Shown one piece after another: positions 35,795 to 45,184 of a DNA stretch of 64,000 nt. This stretch comes from Candidatus Sumerlaea chitinivorans. Lineage in GTDB: Bacteria > Sumerlaeota > Sumerlaeia > Sumerlaeales > Sumerlaeaceae. The translations under genes were made by a program, and so were the position numbers. How positions within the stretch are numbered: the stretch's first letter is position 1; every line of letters starts with the position of its first letter. Below the pieces are notes generated by a model that was not told where the DNA came from, searched no databases, and saw only the letters and a program-made list of their open reading frames with translations. Location of the stretch: the NCBI GenBank assembly GCA_003290465.1, contig CP030759.1, positions 908,672 through 972,671 on the forward strand, given 5' to 3'.

Positions 35795-35879
35795 CGCTTG
35801 ATCACCTTTTTCCGTTGCTCTGTGTTGAGCATTACCAACTTTTGGAAAGTAGAGAAGCTCGTCAACAGAAAGAGTAGTC

Positions 35880-38150
35880 GTGGACGCACAGAAGGCGCTC
35901 AGTCAACCAAACAGAATCCCATGCGTTCTGCCACGGGTTCCTTTTTCGCTCTGGAAGTTGATACCGATCGTTCTCGGCTGTGCGGTCATTTATCAGCCAT
36001 TGTTGGAGTACGGCCAATGCTTTAGCGGAATGGACTTCCTCAATTTACTTCTACCGCACGCTTTTCTTGTGGGGAAATCGTTTGCGCACGGTGTCCTTCC
36101 CCTGTGGAATTGGTATACTTGGGGAGGCTCTCCGCTTTTAGCTGAGATGCAATGTGCCTCCCTGTATCCTCCCATGTGGTTGGTGTGTGCTGCACCTCTA
36201 CCCTACGCACTTCAGCTCTATGTTTGGTTCCATATTGTTTGGGGAGCGTGGGGAGCCGCCGTTCTTTCCAACCACGTCTTAAAAACCTCTGGGGCAGCTG
36301 CCGTTATGGCAGGTTTGGCGTATGCTGGAAGCGGCTTTTTTCTCGGTCACGTGGAACAACCCAATACGATCGCTGTTCTCGCATGGACCCCATGGCTTGC
36401 GTGGGCCACCGTTCTGTTCCTCCTGCAAGGCCGTTTCCTTTTTCTCACCCCATGGATCGTTGGTCTTTCGCTGTTGGCCGGCCATCCCCAGTACGTACTC
36501 ATCAACCTTATCTTTGCCGAACTGGGGATTGTTGTTATGGTCGCAGTGCAAGGAGTCTCGGTTGGTTCTCGGCATAGATGGCAGCTGGCAAGACGGATTC
36601 TTAAGTGGCACTTAGCTGTGGGAGTAGGCTTTGCAATTGCCGCGATCCAGCTTCTCCCTGCTGCAGAGTTGAAATCGCTCTCAGAGCGCGTATGGCCTTA
36701 CGACGATCCGTATGCACCGCGCTTTTATGTCACACACTTGCTCGCCTATGTCATCCCTCGGTTCTATAACCGCTTGGCTGGCACCTCCGGGCAGCCAGTG
36801 GGCTACACGGAAGAGGGTGTGTACGCAGGCATCCTCACAGTCGTTTTGGCCGTGATTGGTAGCGCTCTTGCGGTACGCCGGCGACATAAGGCCGCTTCGG
36901 TTCTACTCTTAGGTTGGGTTCTCGCAGTTGCCTACGCTCTCGGGCCGGACGGGGGAATTGTCCCTTTTCTTCGCCAATTATTTCCTGAGCTCGGTGTCTT
37001 TCGCGGAACTGCTCGGGCACTGAACCTTGCGGCTTTGTGTGTCGCACTTCTTGCGGCCTTGGGGGTGGAGGTTGTTTCGCTCGCAGTGAAACAACACTTC
37101 TGGCGGAGAGTTTTTAGGCCCTTCTTAGGGCTGATAGTCGTGCTCGACCTTGCAATTGTCCATCGTCCAGAATTGTCTTCATTGTTTGTGAGCGTTGAAC
37201 TCCTTCAAGAGCGCACTAACTCCGCCACCCTCATCCAGCCTACACTTGAACGCCCAAACCGTGTGTTTCGCTTTATGAGAAACGACAGCGATTACTATTT
37301 GGACCACCAGCCGAAAGCTGTTGTTCAGCGCATTTATCGTATCCAGCCGAATCTAAACGCCCTCCACGGCATTGCACTGATTGATGGGTACGAAGAGGGG
37401 TTGTTACCAAGCTGGCGTTTAGGGAATTTCCTGCGCGCCTATAATAGAAATTTGCGCAACGCCACACTCGATGGAGCGCTTCTCTCGCTTCTGGGGGTGG
37501 TTAAAGTTCTAACGGAATATCCCCTCGCAATGGAAAGCCCTTACTGGCGGAACGCAGGCCCGCCGCATGTTTCTCAGCTCGATGGTGTGACGTATACCGT
37601 CTGGAAAAACTCAGCTCCGACGGCTTGGTTCTACGACGAAGCCGCGCTTTACTCGAGTTGTGGCGAGAGCACGGGTGTTCTATCGTCGAGTTGGCCTGAG
37701 GCTTCAAGGCGGGGTGAGCAGGGGGGTGTCTTAAGAGCTGCGCTTGGTCAGCAGGCTCTGTCATACCCACTCATTTCAGCTTCACCTGACGTTTTCGAAC
37801 AAGCGGCAGCCAAATCGACTTTTCGGGTCGCAGAAATTCTTCCAAACGGCATGATCCTCGAAGTGACAGACTCGGGAGGCCGTGCGGCTGTTTTCTCGCA
37901 GGTCTACTGTCCGGGATGGAAGCTGCGCGATGCAGTCTCGAAGCAAGAAATTGGGAGGGTGGGTTTCGCACCTCCCATTCTCTCTAAAATTGATTTCCAT
38001 GAAGGCGGTCGAGTCCCAAAGAGCAGCAAGGTTTTGCTGCGTTACGAACCTTACTCACTGCGCCTTGGGAGTTTTATCACACTGATGGTTGTCGCTCTTG
38101 CGTGTTTGTATCTCGCGAAGAAGCTCGGAGCGGCAAAGCGCGTTACATAA
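35880..38150 (+). CDS. Large polytopic membrane protein, YfhO/GT-C-like (second copy type)
   Basis: A 756-residue relative of the 30160-32520 protein by architecture. The first 480 residues carry about twelve helices and the N-terminal loop DFLNLLLPHAFLVGKSFAHGVLPLWNWYTWGGSPL, matching the PYWNPHLFCGYP region of the other protein. VEQPNTIAVLAWTPWLAW and AGHPQYVLINL are also shared in pattern with its GHATILNVVAWLPLA and GGAPQFAVYGI. A soluble C-terminal part of about 270 residues follows, with a final helix. The GTG at 35880 is the start used. The function is inferred to be lipid-linked glycan transfer. Confidence 0.62.
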   Translation: MDAQKALSQPNRIPCVLPRVPFSLWKLIPIVLGCAVIYQPLLEYGQCFSGMDFLNLLLPHAFLVGKSFAHGVLPLWNWYTWGGSPLLAEMQCASLYPPMWLVCAAPLPYALQLYVWFHIVWGAWGAAVLSNHVLKTSGAAAVMAGLAYAGSGFFLGHVEQPNTIAVLAWTPWLAWATVLFLLQGRFLFLTPWIVGLSLLAGHPQYVLINLIFAELGIVVMVAVQGVSVGSRHRWQLARRILKWHLAVGVGFAIAAIQLLPAAELKSLSERVWPYDDPYAPRFYVTHLLAYVIPRFYNRLAGTSGQPVGYTEEGVYAGILTVVLAVIGSALAVRRRHKAASVLLLGWVLAVAYALGPDGGIVPFLRQLFPELGVFRGTARALNLAALCVALLAALGVEVVSLAVKQHFWRRVFRPFLGLIVVLDLAIVHRPELSSLFVSVELLQERTNSATLIQPTLERPNRVFRFMRNDSDYYLDHQPKAVVQRIYRIQPNLNALHGIALIDGYEEGLLPSWRLGNFLRAYNRNLRNATLDGALLSLLGVVKVLTEYPLAMESPYWRNAGPPHVSQLDGVTYTVWKNSAPTAWFYDEAALYSSCGESTGVLSSSWPEASRRGEQGGVLRAALGQQALSYPLISASPDVFEQAAAKSTFRVAEILPNGMILEVTDSGGRAAVFSQVYCPGWKLRDAVSKQEIGRVGFAPPILSKIDFHEGGRVPKSSKVLLRYEPYSLRLGSFITLMVVALACLYLAKKLGAAKRVT

Positions 38151-38213
38151 GGTAAATGTCTGTGTGAAATACTGAGCTTGACGCTTGGCAGGCAGGGGTG
38201 TTTCATCGGCGAT

Positions 38214-38621
38214 ATGACAAGCGAGAAAAATCGGCGGTATCCACGTGTTCCGGTCGAGATTGATGCCACCCTTTGTATTCTTTTGCCTGAGCAGACCTTT
38301 CAACCCATTGTGAAAAGTGCAAAGATCGTGGATCTCAGTGAACGTGGGGCAATGGTGGAGTTTCACGGAGACGACTCAATTGTTAGGGAACTTTTGCGAG
38401 CGACGCGTTACTGTCGCCTCGGCATCAACCCGGGACAAGGGCTTCCCGAAAAGCTTATTGGGAAAGCCGTGTGGGTGCAACCGATCTCTGAGGAAAGCGG
38501 GGGTGTCCGATGTCGGGTTGGACTATACTTTGAAGAGGTAGATGACGCGATAGTCGAGCAGCTGCGAGCCTATGTAACGAAACGACTGCGGGAGCTGGCT
38601 GCCGAAGAAAGTCAATCCTAA
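38214..38621 (+). CDS. PilZ domain protein
   Basis: A 135-residue single-domain protein. The PilZ c-di-GMP signature is visible: RRYPRVPVEI at the N-terminus (the RxxxR element) and IVDLSERGAMVEF (the D/NxSxxG element), with VGLYFEEV near the end as the last strand of the barrel. It would sense c-di-GMP and pass the signal to a partner. I took the ATG at 38214; the frame also opens with TTG at 38178. It is followed by a GAF-domain protein and an FG-GAP protein, so it may control that group. Confidence 0.75.
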   Translation: MTSEKNRRYPRVPVEIDATLCILLPEQTFQPIVKSAKIVDLSERGAMVEFHGDDSIVRELLRATRYCRLGINPGQGLPEKLIGKAVWVQPISEESGGVRCRVGLYFEEVDDAIVEQLRAYVTKRLRELAAEESQS

Positions 38622-38701
38622 GAGGGTGACGGGGAGTGTCCGCTTTGCCCAAGAGAAGCGCCCAAGGGAGTCCAATTTCACGAGAGGGAAAATAACACAA
38701 A

Positions 38702-40144
38702 ATGGTGCTCGGGTGGTTTGATAAGAAAAGTTGGCGCCTCCGACGGAAAATTAAAGATCTGCAAGCCGACCTCCGTGAGGCGGAACGGGAGGGACGGTTT
38801 ATCCTCGAGGACGGAATCTTCTTCGCCGAACTTGAGGATATGGGCGAAATGACCATGCTTGTTTTTGGGGCTACAGACGTTCTTAGTGCCCAAGAAGAGT
38901 CCGTGATTCGTTCCTTTTTTGACAGGAATGGTTTCACTGTCCATCGATTGAAAATAGATCACACTCAGAGTCACCTCTCGGAAGTTGAGATCATCCCCCC
39001 CGAGGAAATGGTGCGTTATATTGCCCGCTTGCTTAAGGGCTTGGGATTCAAGGTTGTGGACGATAGCCAGCGAGAGATCCCAAGCAATCTCGCGGCGAAA
39101 ATCGTTTCTCTCAGCGGGCTGGTGCGTGGTATCACGATTATGTTTTGTGACCATGTGAAGAACGTGATTGCAACCACCCGCGTGAAAATGAACAAGGAAG
39201 GGAACCGACTTCTCCACTGGCTTCCCCGAATCGTTGAGAATTTGAGCGCTAAGGTCTCGCCTGAATTACTGGAACTACTTCGTCAGCCGTTCGATCTGGC
39301 GTATTCACGTTTTTACTCGAATGTTGGGCAGGGTTCCGCCCAGAGTAAAGCAGGATCCCCTTCCACAGCTGTTCCCTCCGCACAATCTCGCCCACCCTCG
39401 TCGCCTATCGAGCGAATTCCCAGTATATCGTTTCCGGCGAAAGAAGCGTCATCGCGAGGCGAGCTAAGGGCTCCCAAACCTTCACAGTCCCCGCCGCCGT
39501 CCTCGCTTCCATCAGAGATTGGGCCCCCCACGGCCAGCCTCCCATTAGTAGGTGTTACGGGAACTCCTCCTCCGGATGTTGCTCGTGCCAAACCGCCTCA
39601 GGCTGTCACTGCGGATGATCAGAGAGAAGTGTTACGCCTGATGAAAGACTTAGACGCGGCGGAAACGGTCGCGAAAATGTACCGCAAGTTGATTAAGGCG
39701 CATCCTTCTCGGTGCGTTCGGAACGCTGAAGGTTTGCTTGAGGAGGTTCAGCGATTGTTTCGGGCGACGGCGACATGCGTCCTTGTAAAGGTCCCCCACG
39801 GTCACGGCGTGACAATTCATGCGCAAGCGGGAAAAAAATTAGTTTGGGGTGCAGAGGGACGAGAGGGGTTTCCTGTGTGCACTTCTGTCGTAGCTGACTG
39901 CCTCCGTCGCCAAAAACCTGTAGCCACTGGTAGTGAGAAAACGGCTCCAAGCGAGAGCATGGTTTTGCACCAAATCGAATGCGCGGCCGCTGCTCCTGTG
40001 GTGCTAAATGGCAATGTTATTGGAATTCTGTATGTCGATCGGCGCGAAGGATTGAGTGAGTTCGACGCGCACGACTTACGTGCACTGGAGAAAGTGGTCA
40101 AGGTATTCGAAGAGTTTCCTGACCTAACCCTGGGATTGTTATAG
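38702..40144 (+). CDS. GAF-domain protein with novel N-terminal domain and Pro-rich linker
   Basis: A 480-residue cytosolic-looking protein with no signal peptide. Residues 1-200 form an alpha/beta region I do not recognise; it starts with a helical WRLRRKIKDLQADLREAE segment and includes a histidine- and acid-rich stretch (IDHTQSHLSEVEI). Residues 205-310 are a Ser/Pro-rich low-complexity linker. Residues 320-480 resemble a GAF domain: a helix with REVLRLMKDLDAAETVAKMYRKLIK, TCVLVKVPHGHGVTIHA, GFPVCTSVVADCLRRQKPV, and NGNVIGILYVDRREG, the typical final strands. A signalling role is inferred. The next gene starts directly after its stop. Confidence 0.6.
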   Translation: MVLGWFDKKSWRLRRKIKDLQADLREAEREGRFILEDGIFFAELEDMGEMTMLVFGATDVLSAQEESVIRSFFDRNGFTVHRLKIDHTQSHLSEVEIIPPEEMVRYIARLLKGLGFKVVDDSQREIPSNLAAKIVSLSGLVRGITIMFCDHVKNVIATTRVKMNKEGNRLLHWLPRIVENLSAKVSPELLELLRQPFDLAYSRFYSNVGQGSAQSKAGSPSTAVPSAQSRPPSSPIERIPSISFPAKEASSRGELRAPKPSQSPPPSSLPSEIGPPTASLPLVGVTGTPPPDVARAKPPQAVTADDQREVLRLMKDLDAAETVAKMYRKLIKAHPSRCVRNAEGLLEEVQRLFRATATCVLVKVPHGHGVTIHAQAGKKLVWGAEGREGFPVCTSVVADCLRRQKPVATGSEKTAPSESMVLHQIECAAAAPVVLNGNVIGILYVDRREGLSEFDAHDLRALEKVVKVFEEFPDLTLGLL

Positions 40145-40162
40145 GTGGCACCCCAACGTGAT

Positions 40163-41728
40163 ATGAAGTCGCGAAACGTGTGGCGCATGATTTATGAATA
40201 CCCTTTTCCCTGCCTTACGAAACGCAGTTTATGGGGTTTCCTTGTCGCTGGTCTTTTCAATCTTGCGCTGGCGAAAGGAGAGTTCAGCCTTAAGCCAATT
40301 GAGCTGCCTTCGAGCGATTTGTTGCCCAAGCAAAGCCTTCACCCCGTGAATGTGCTCGGGGGGCCAGAAAAGGAATTCGTACGCATTTCGGAGGGAGGCG
40401 AGCTTGTTATCTACGCCATGGAGGGTGAGCGGTATGTAGTTGCGCAGAACTTGGTCCTGCCAACGCCACGCGAGGCCAACGGGAAGACCTACGTTGGCTT
40501 TGGGCGGTTGAGGCCAAATGCGCCTTACTCAATTTTGCTTCTTATGCCGGAAGGTTTGTATGCCTATGGCTTGGCCGAGAACCGGATTGAAGACTCGCCC
40601 AAGCTGCTTATCAAGAAGCCGATGATTCAGGGGCAGGGAGGTGAATCGTCAGTTCAGTACTTTGAATTTGCGCTGGATTTGGATGCGGATGGAATGGACG
40701 AGCTGCTGTTGCCCGAGTCGGAAGGTTTTTCTATCTATCGGCAAACAGCTCCGCTGAAATTTGAGCCGGTCGCCCTCCCCAAATCTCCCTTTGCTCACGA
40801 AAAGATTTTCAATCTGCGCCGACAGACTCCTGATGATCCCGTTCGAGTTTCTGCTCTATCGGGTTGGTTCTCCCAACGAAAAGGAGTCGACAACTTGGTT
40901 CTTTTCGATGCGAACCAGGACAAGAAGATAGACTTAGTTTACACCAGTATTCTACCCGGTGGAAGGGGGAAGCAAGTCGAGCGTTACGAAATTTACTACC
41001 AGCAGAGAGGGTTGCGGTTTCCAGACTCGCCATCGCAAGTGCTTGAACTGGACTATGACGAGCGTGCTTACGTTACGTTCCGAGACTTCAATCGCGATGG
41101 AAGAACAGATGCGGTAGTGCTGACGAGTAACTACGACATTGTCAATCCACGCACTGTCATTCGTTTTTATTTGGCTGGGTCAAAGCCATATCAGTTTCTC
41201 TCTGAGCCCTCGGACCAGCTTGTGACAAAGGATCCGATCGGACTGATGGCGTTAGGGGACTTTAACGGCGATGGGTTTTGTGACTTTGCCACGACATTTT
41301 TCAGTTATCAGTTCGGCTCCGCAGAGGACATTGCAAGTTTGGTCGTTGCAAACAAAGTTCGTTTCCGTCTCCAGTTCTTTTTGGGCAAAGGGGGCAAGGT
41401 TTTTAGTCATCAGCCGGACTATGCCCCCCAATATACGCTAAATCTTAAGTTAGATGCTTACGGCGGATATCAGCCATTCGCTCTTGTTGAGGACATGAAT
41501 GGCGATGGTTTTATGGATCTTGCAATCCGTAGCGATGAAAACAAGTTAACTATCTACACTTCTGAAGGCAAACTGAGCTATCCACGCCAGCCGAGTGCAA
41601 CCATAGCTGTCCCAAGCGACGCAAATATGGACTTCGTGGATTTGAACGAAGACGGACTGACCGATCTCGTTGTGTCGAGTCTCCAAAAACACAGTGTTTC
41701 TGTTTACTTCTCGGTCAAAAAGCCGTGA
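40163..41728 (+). CDS. Secreted FG-GAP/VCBS repeat protein
   Basis: A beta-propeller-like protein with at least six calcium-binding D-x-[ND]-x-D-G repeats: DLDADGMDE, DANQDKKIDL, DFNRDGRTDA, DFNGDGFCDF, DMNGDGFMDL and DLNEDGLTDL. An N-terminal hydrophobic segment (LWGFLVAGLFNLALAKG) preceded by basic residues looks like a signal peptide, so the protein is probably extracytoplasmic. I took the ATG at 40163; the frame is open from a GTG at 40145, which directly follows the previous stop. FG-GAP repeats occur in adhesins and polysaccharide-binding proteins. The ligand is unknown. Confidence 0.75.
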   Translation: MKSRNVWRMIYEYPFPCLTKRSLWGFLVAGLFNLALAKGEFSLKPIELPSSDLLPKQSLHPVNVLGGPEKEFVRISEGGELVIYAMEGERYVVAQNLVLPTPREANGKTYVGFGRLRPNAPYSILLLMPEGLYAYGLAENRIEDSPKLLIKKPMIQGQGGESSVQYFEFALDLDADGMDELLLPESEGFSIYRQTAPLKFEPVALPKSPFAHEKIFNLRRQTPDDPVRVSALSGWFSQRKGVDNLVLFDANQDKKIDLVYTSILPGGRGKQVERYEIYYQQRGLRFPDSPSQVLELDYDERAYVTFRDFNRDGRTDAVVLTSNYDIVNPRTVIRFYLAGSKPYQFLSEPSDQLVTKDPIGLMALGDFNGDGFCDFATTFFSYQFGSAEDIASLVVANKVRFRLQFFLGKGGKVFSHQPDYAPQYTLNLKLDAYGGYQPFALVEDMNGDGFMDLAIRSDENKLTIYTSEGKLSYPRQPSATIAVPSDANMDFVDLNEDGLTDLVVSSLQKHSVSVYFSVKKP

Positions 41729-41770
41729 GATATTTGCATCCGAATATTTGTGGGAGGGCTTTAGCAGCTA

Positions 41771-43372
41771 ATGGCGTTAGCCGTGCGTAATCTTGTGGAC
41801 AGCATGTCACTCGAAGAAAAAGTCGGGCAGGTTTTCATTTTTACACTCAAGAATCTGCGCCAGGCTCTGAATGATCTGCAGCTCCATCCGGGAGGTTTTG
41901 TTCGTATCTACTCGGACGCCCTCACGGTTGCGAAACAGAATTTGGCTCTTCAAAGTGCAACGCGTATTCCATTGTGGCTCGCTGCTGATTTTGAGCAAGG
42001 GGTGGCCCCAACAGTCAGCGGGGGAATCCATGCGGTTCCTGCAATGGGTTTAGGTGCAACGGGTGATACCGCCCACACCTTTGCTGTGGCTAAAGCTATA
42101 GCAGAGGAAGCCAGTGCTTTGGGCGTGAACCTTAATTTCATGCCGGTAGTGGACGTCAACACGGACCCACGCAATCCGGTGATCAATATCCGATCCTTTG
42201 GAGAAGATCCACATGCTGTGGCACAACATGGTATTGCGTTCATGCGTGGACTCAATGCAGGCGGGCTTGTCGCATGCGCGAAGCACTTCCCCGGTCACGG
42301 CGCTACTCACGTCGATTCGCACTCGGGTTTACCTGTCATCGACGGTACTGTTGAACGTCTTTGGAATGTAGAGTTGTTGCCATTCCGAGAAGCCATTGCT
42401 GCTGGGATCCCAATGATCATGACGGGGCACCTATCTGTCCCCGCACTGGACGAGAGTGGGAAAGCAGCCACCCTCTCCCCTATCATTTTACAGAAGGTTT
42501 TACGCGGCGAATTAGGATTCAAAGGGGTGATTATCAGCGACGCCTTGGATATGGGGGCCATCGCCAACGCCATGAGCGAAGAAGATGCAGTCGTAAGCGC
42601 CTTCAATGCGGGGTGCGACATTTTGCTTATGCCTCGAGAGCCCCGTCGAGCCACGCAAGCGCTGCTGGAAGCGGTAAGGTCAGGGCGGGTCAGCGAATCC
42701 AGACTCGACGAAGCCGTGAAACGCATTCTCTCGCTCAAGGCCGCCGTAGGTCTGTTCGAGAAACCCTTCGCACACCTTGATCTCACCTCAATCGCTGCTC
42801 GGCTTGATAATGATGAGCATCGGGGCGTCGTCCGAGCAGCAGCGATGGCGGCAATTTCCCTTGTATCACACTCTGGGCATCTGTTCCCAATTTCTCCCGA
42901 CGCCTCTCTCGGGATTATGATCGTTGGGAATGACGATCCTCACCCCCGCCAGATCTTTGCAGAACCACGCACATTTGCGGACCACTGCGCGGCACTCGCC
43001 TCACACGTTCGTGTGGTGGATTGCACGGAATTTGGTAAAAACACCGAGGCCAGCGACCGAATCCAACGTCAAGTTGATCAACTCGTATGCGAGAGCGATG
43101 TTTTGATTCTTAGCGCGTACGTCCGTGTCCGTATCGGTTCGGGAAGTGTGGAGTTGCCACATATTTACGAGCCTTTGCTCAACCGTTTTCTGTCGTCTAA
43201 CAGCCGCAAGTGCGTGGTCTCATTTGGTCATCCCTATCTTTTTCGAACATTCCGCGGTGTCGATGCTTGCGTTTGCGCTTATGGAAACTCCGACCTAATC
43301 CAAGAGTGCACGGCCAGACTCATGTTCGGACATGGGCAGTTCATGGGACGGCTACCCGTTAGCTTAGACTGA
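41771..43372 (+). CDS. Glycoside hydrolase family 3 protein (NagZ-like beta-N-acetylhexosaminidase)
   Basis: A 533-residue GH3 protein. The TIM-barrel half has AADFEQGVAPTV, NFMPVVDVNTDPRNPVINIRSFGEDP, the characteristic CAKHFPGHGATHVDSHSGLP (NagZ loop with Asp-His dyad) and MTGHLSVPALDE. The nucleophile Asp lies in ISDALDMGAIAN. A second domain of about 180 residues follows (from residue 355), longer than in E. coli NagZ (341 residues). NagZ-type enzymes remove GlcNAc from peptidoglycan fragments in cell-wall recycling. No signal peptide is visible, so it is probably cytoplasmic. Confidence 0.88.
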   Translation: MALAVRNLVDSMSLEEKVGQVFIFTLKNLRQALNDLQLHPGGFVRIYSDALTVAKQNLALQSATRIPLWLAADFEQGVAPTVSGGIHAVPAMGLGATGDTAHTFAVAKAIAEEASALGVNLNFMPVVDVNTDPRNPVINIRSFGEDPHAVAQHGIAFMRGLNAGGLVACAKHFPGHGATHVDSHSGLPVIDGTVERLWNVELLPFREAIAAGIPMIMTGHLSVPALDESGKAATLSPIILQKVLRGELGFKGVIISDALDMGAIANAMSEEDAVVSAFNAGCDILLMPREPRRATQALLEAVRSGRVSESRLDEAVKRILSLKAAVGLFEKPFAHLDLTSIAARLDNDEHRGVVRAAAMAAISLVSHSGHLFPISPDASLGIMIVGNDDPHPRQIFAEPRTFADHCAALASHVRVVDCTEFGKNTEASDRIQRQVDQLVCESDVLILSAYVRVRIGSGSVELPHIYEPLLNRFLSSNSRKCVVSFGHPYLFRTFRGVDACVCAYGNSDLIQECTARLMFGHGQFMGRLPVSLD

Positions 43373-43419
43373 GCTGGCAAGGAGCTTCCGTGTATCAGCG
43401 AAGCTGAGAGGTGAGACAC

Positions 43420-43824
43420 ATGAAGATCTCCGATTCAATAGAACCGAAGACGGGAAAAACTACCCTTGCGCAAGAGGTGGACGCCTTGATCCGACTCTAT
43501 GACGTTACGGAGCTGGAAAAGTTGCGAGAGGCAACAGAGCCAAAATGGTGGGAACACGGGATTGTGGTACTGCTTTTTGTCTCAGCCCTCGGAATGCTGG
43601 CAAGTGGCTACAAACTGATTCCAAACAATGTGGCTGCAATCCACTGGTTCGTGATGTTCTGGGTTGTTCTGTTTGTTGCTACTTTGGTTGCGGTAATTGA
43701 ATTTGTTTTGCGCAAATTACGCGCGCTACGCCGCCTTTACGAACTTCAGTCTCGGCTACTCAGACATCTCATGAGTCAGCAGGCAGCACCGTTCCGAGAT
43801 CCGTCGTCTGGGGACGACAGATGA
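43420..43824 (+). CDS. Small two-helix membrane protein of unknown function
   Basis: A 134-residue protein with an acidic N-terminus of about 45 residues (TLAQEVDALIRLYDVTELEKL), two transmembrane helices (HGIVVLLFVSALGMLASGY and HWFVMFWVVLFVATLVAVIEFVL) and a basic amphipathic C-terminus (RKLRALRRLYELQSRLL). I do not recognise a family. The ATG at 43420 has an AGAGG eight bases upstream; GTG at 43411 is in frame too. It lies 47 bases after the GH3 gene. Confidence 0.6.
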   Translation: MKISDSIEPKTGKTTLAQEVDALIRLYDVTELEKLREATEPKWWEHGIVVLLFVSALGMLASGYKLIPNNVAAIHWFVMFWVVLFVATLVAVIEFVLRKLRALRRLYELQSRLLRHLMSQQAAPFRDPSSGDDR

Positions 43825-43931
43825 AAAGGCATTGAAAGCTCTGTTTTTCAAAGAAAACGTTTCTGATAACCGAATGGTGAAATTTTCATTATTCGGGGTG
43901 CCAAATTCACGGGGTGATAAGGAGCCGCAAC

Positions 43932-45050
43932 ATGATCATTGGGATTCCAAAGGAAATAAAAAACAACGAGTACCGAGTTGGCATAGTCCCTGCGGGAGTT
44001 CGCGAACTCACACGAGCAGGCCACACTGTCCTCATTGAAACGCGTGCGGGTGAAGGAAGTGGTATCTCCGACGAGGAATACAAAGCCGCTGGAGCCAAAA
44101 TTGTCCCGGACGCGGCGAGTGTGTACGGCGAAGCGGACTTGATTATGAAAGTTAAAGAGCCGCTCGAACAGGAATATCCCCTCATTCGCGAGAATCAGAT
44201 TGTCTTCACGTATTTTCACTTCGCCTCGTCTCGCACACTGACGGAGGCCATGGTCCGCACGAAAGCCGTTTGTGTCGCATACGAAACGATCAAGACGCCC
44301 GATGGGAAGCTTCCCCTTCTGACTCCGATGAGTGAAGTTGCAGGCAGGATGAGTATTCAGGAAGGGGCGAAGTATCTCGAAAAACCGATGAAAGGGCGAG
44401 GTATCTTGCTCAGCGGCGTCCCAGGGGTCGAACCGGCACGTGTTCTCATCTTAGGTGGTGGGGTCGTTGGTGCCAATGCGGCGAAGATTGCGGCTGGGCT
44501 TGGTGCCCAAGTTGCAATCCTTGACGTTTCGCTCGATCGGTTGCGCTACCTCGCCGATATCATGCCGCCGAACGTAGTGACCCTAATGAGCAATGAGGAC
44601 AATATCCGTTCGAGACTGGCTCTTGCGGACCTTGTGATTGGGGCGGTTCTTGTGGTGGGAGCCCGTGCCCCCCGTTTGATTACTCGCGATATGCTTAAGC
44701 TAATGAAGCCCGGCGCGGTGATCGTAGACGTCGCGATTGATCAAGGCGGATGCGTGGAAACCTCACGCCCAACAACTCATGAGGATCCGATTTTCATTGT
44801 CGATAACGTCGTGCATTATTGTGTCGCAAACATGCCGGGTGCGGTGGGGCGAACTTCTACGTACGCCCTCACCAATGTCACCTTGCCGTATGCACTGAAG
44901 ATCGCAGATCATGGGTGGCCTGAGTTTGCTCGGCGCGATTCTGCACTGGCCCAAGGGGTGAACATGGTGGGCGGGGTCATTACGTGCAAACCCGTGGCTG
45001 AGGCGTTCAATCTTTCAAATTATGTACCAATTGATGACGTCTTGAAATGA
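43932..45050 (+). CDS. ald: Alanine dehydrogenase
   Basis: It interconverts L-alanine and pyruvate plus ammonia with NAD. It has 372 residues, the family's usual size. Motifs: [20 protein letters not shown] at the start, [15 protein letters not shown] with the substrate-binding Lys, FTYFHFASS with the catalytic His, and the Rossmann loop [43 protein letters not shown] is typical of alanine dehydrogenases. The ATG at 43932 has AAGGAG eight bases upstream. A strong terminator-like hairpin follows the stop. Confidence 0.95.
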   Translation: MIIGIPKEIKNNEYRVGIVPAGVRELTRAGHTVLIETRAGEGSGISDEEYKAAGAKIVPDAASVYGEADLIMKVKEPLEQEYPLIRENQIVFTYFHFASSRTLTEAMVRTKAVCVAYETIKTPDGKLPLLTPMSEVAGRMSIQEGAKYLEKPMKGRGILLSGVPGVEPARVLILGGGVVGANAAKIAAGLGAQVAILDVSLDRLRYLADIMPPNVVTLMSNEDNIRSRLALADLVIGAVLVVGARAPRLITRDMLKLMKPGAVIVDVAIDQGGCVETSRPTTHEDPIFIVDNVVHYCVANMPGAVGRTSTYALTNVTLPYALKIADHGWPEFARRDSALAQGVNMVGGVITCKPVAEAFNLSNYVPIDDVLK

Positions 45051-45080
45051 GCAACCAAGCGATTTGGTAGTACTCCAAGT

Positions 45081-45142
45081 GTGGCGGTAGCAGTTTGAGA
45101 AGCTGCCGCCACAGATTTTTTGCTGTATGCGGCAGCTTCTCA
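45081..45142 (+). promoter_or_regulatory. Terminator with overlapping alternative stem (attenuator-like) between ald and lptG
   Basis: Arm 1 (45081-45091, GTGGCGGTAGC) pairs with arm 2 (45102-45112, GCTGCCGCCAC) through one T-G wobble, with a 10-base loop, followed by AGATTTTTT (45113-45121): a classical intrinsic terminator. A second stem overlaps it: 45096-45109 (TGAGAAGCTGCCGC) pairs perfectly over 14 bp with 45129-45142 (GCGGCAGCTTCTCA). The two cannot form together. In the second fold the T-run falls in the loop, so it would act as an antiterminator. lptG starts 43 bases downstream. Confidence 0.55.
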
Positions 45143-45184
45143 GAATTAGGCAGTACAACCTGTTCTGAACGCGATAGTACCACG

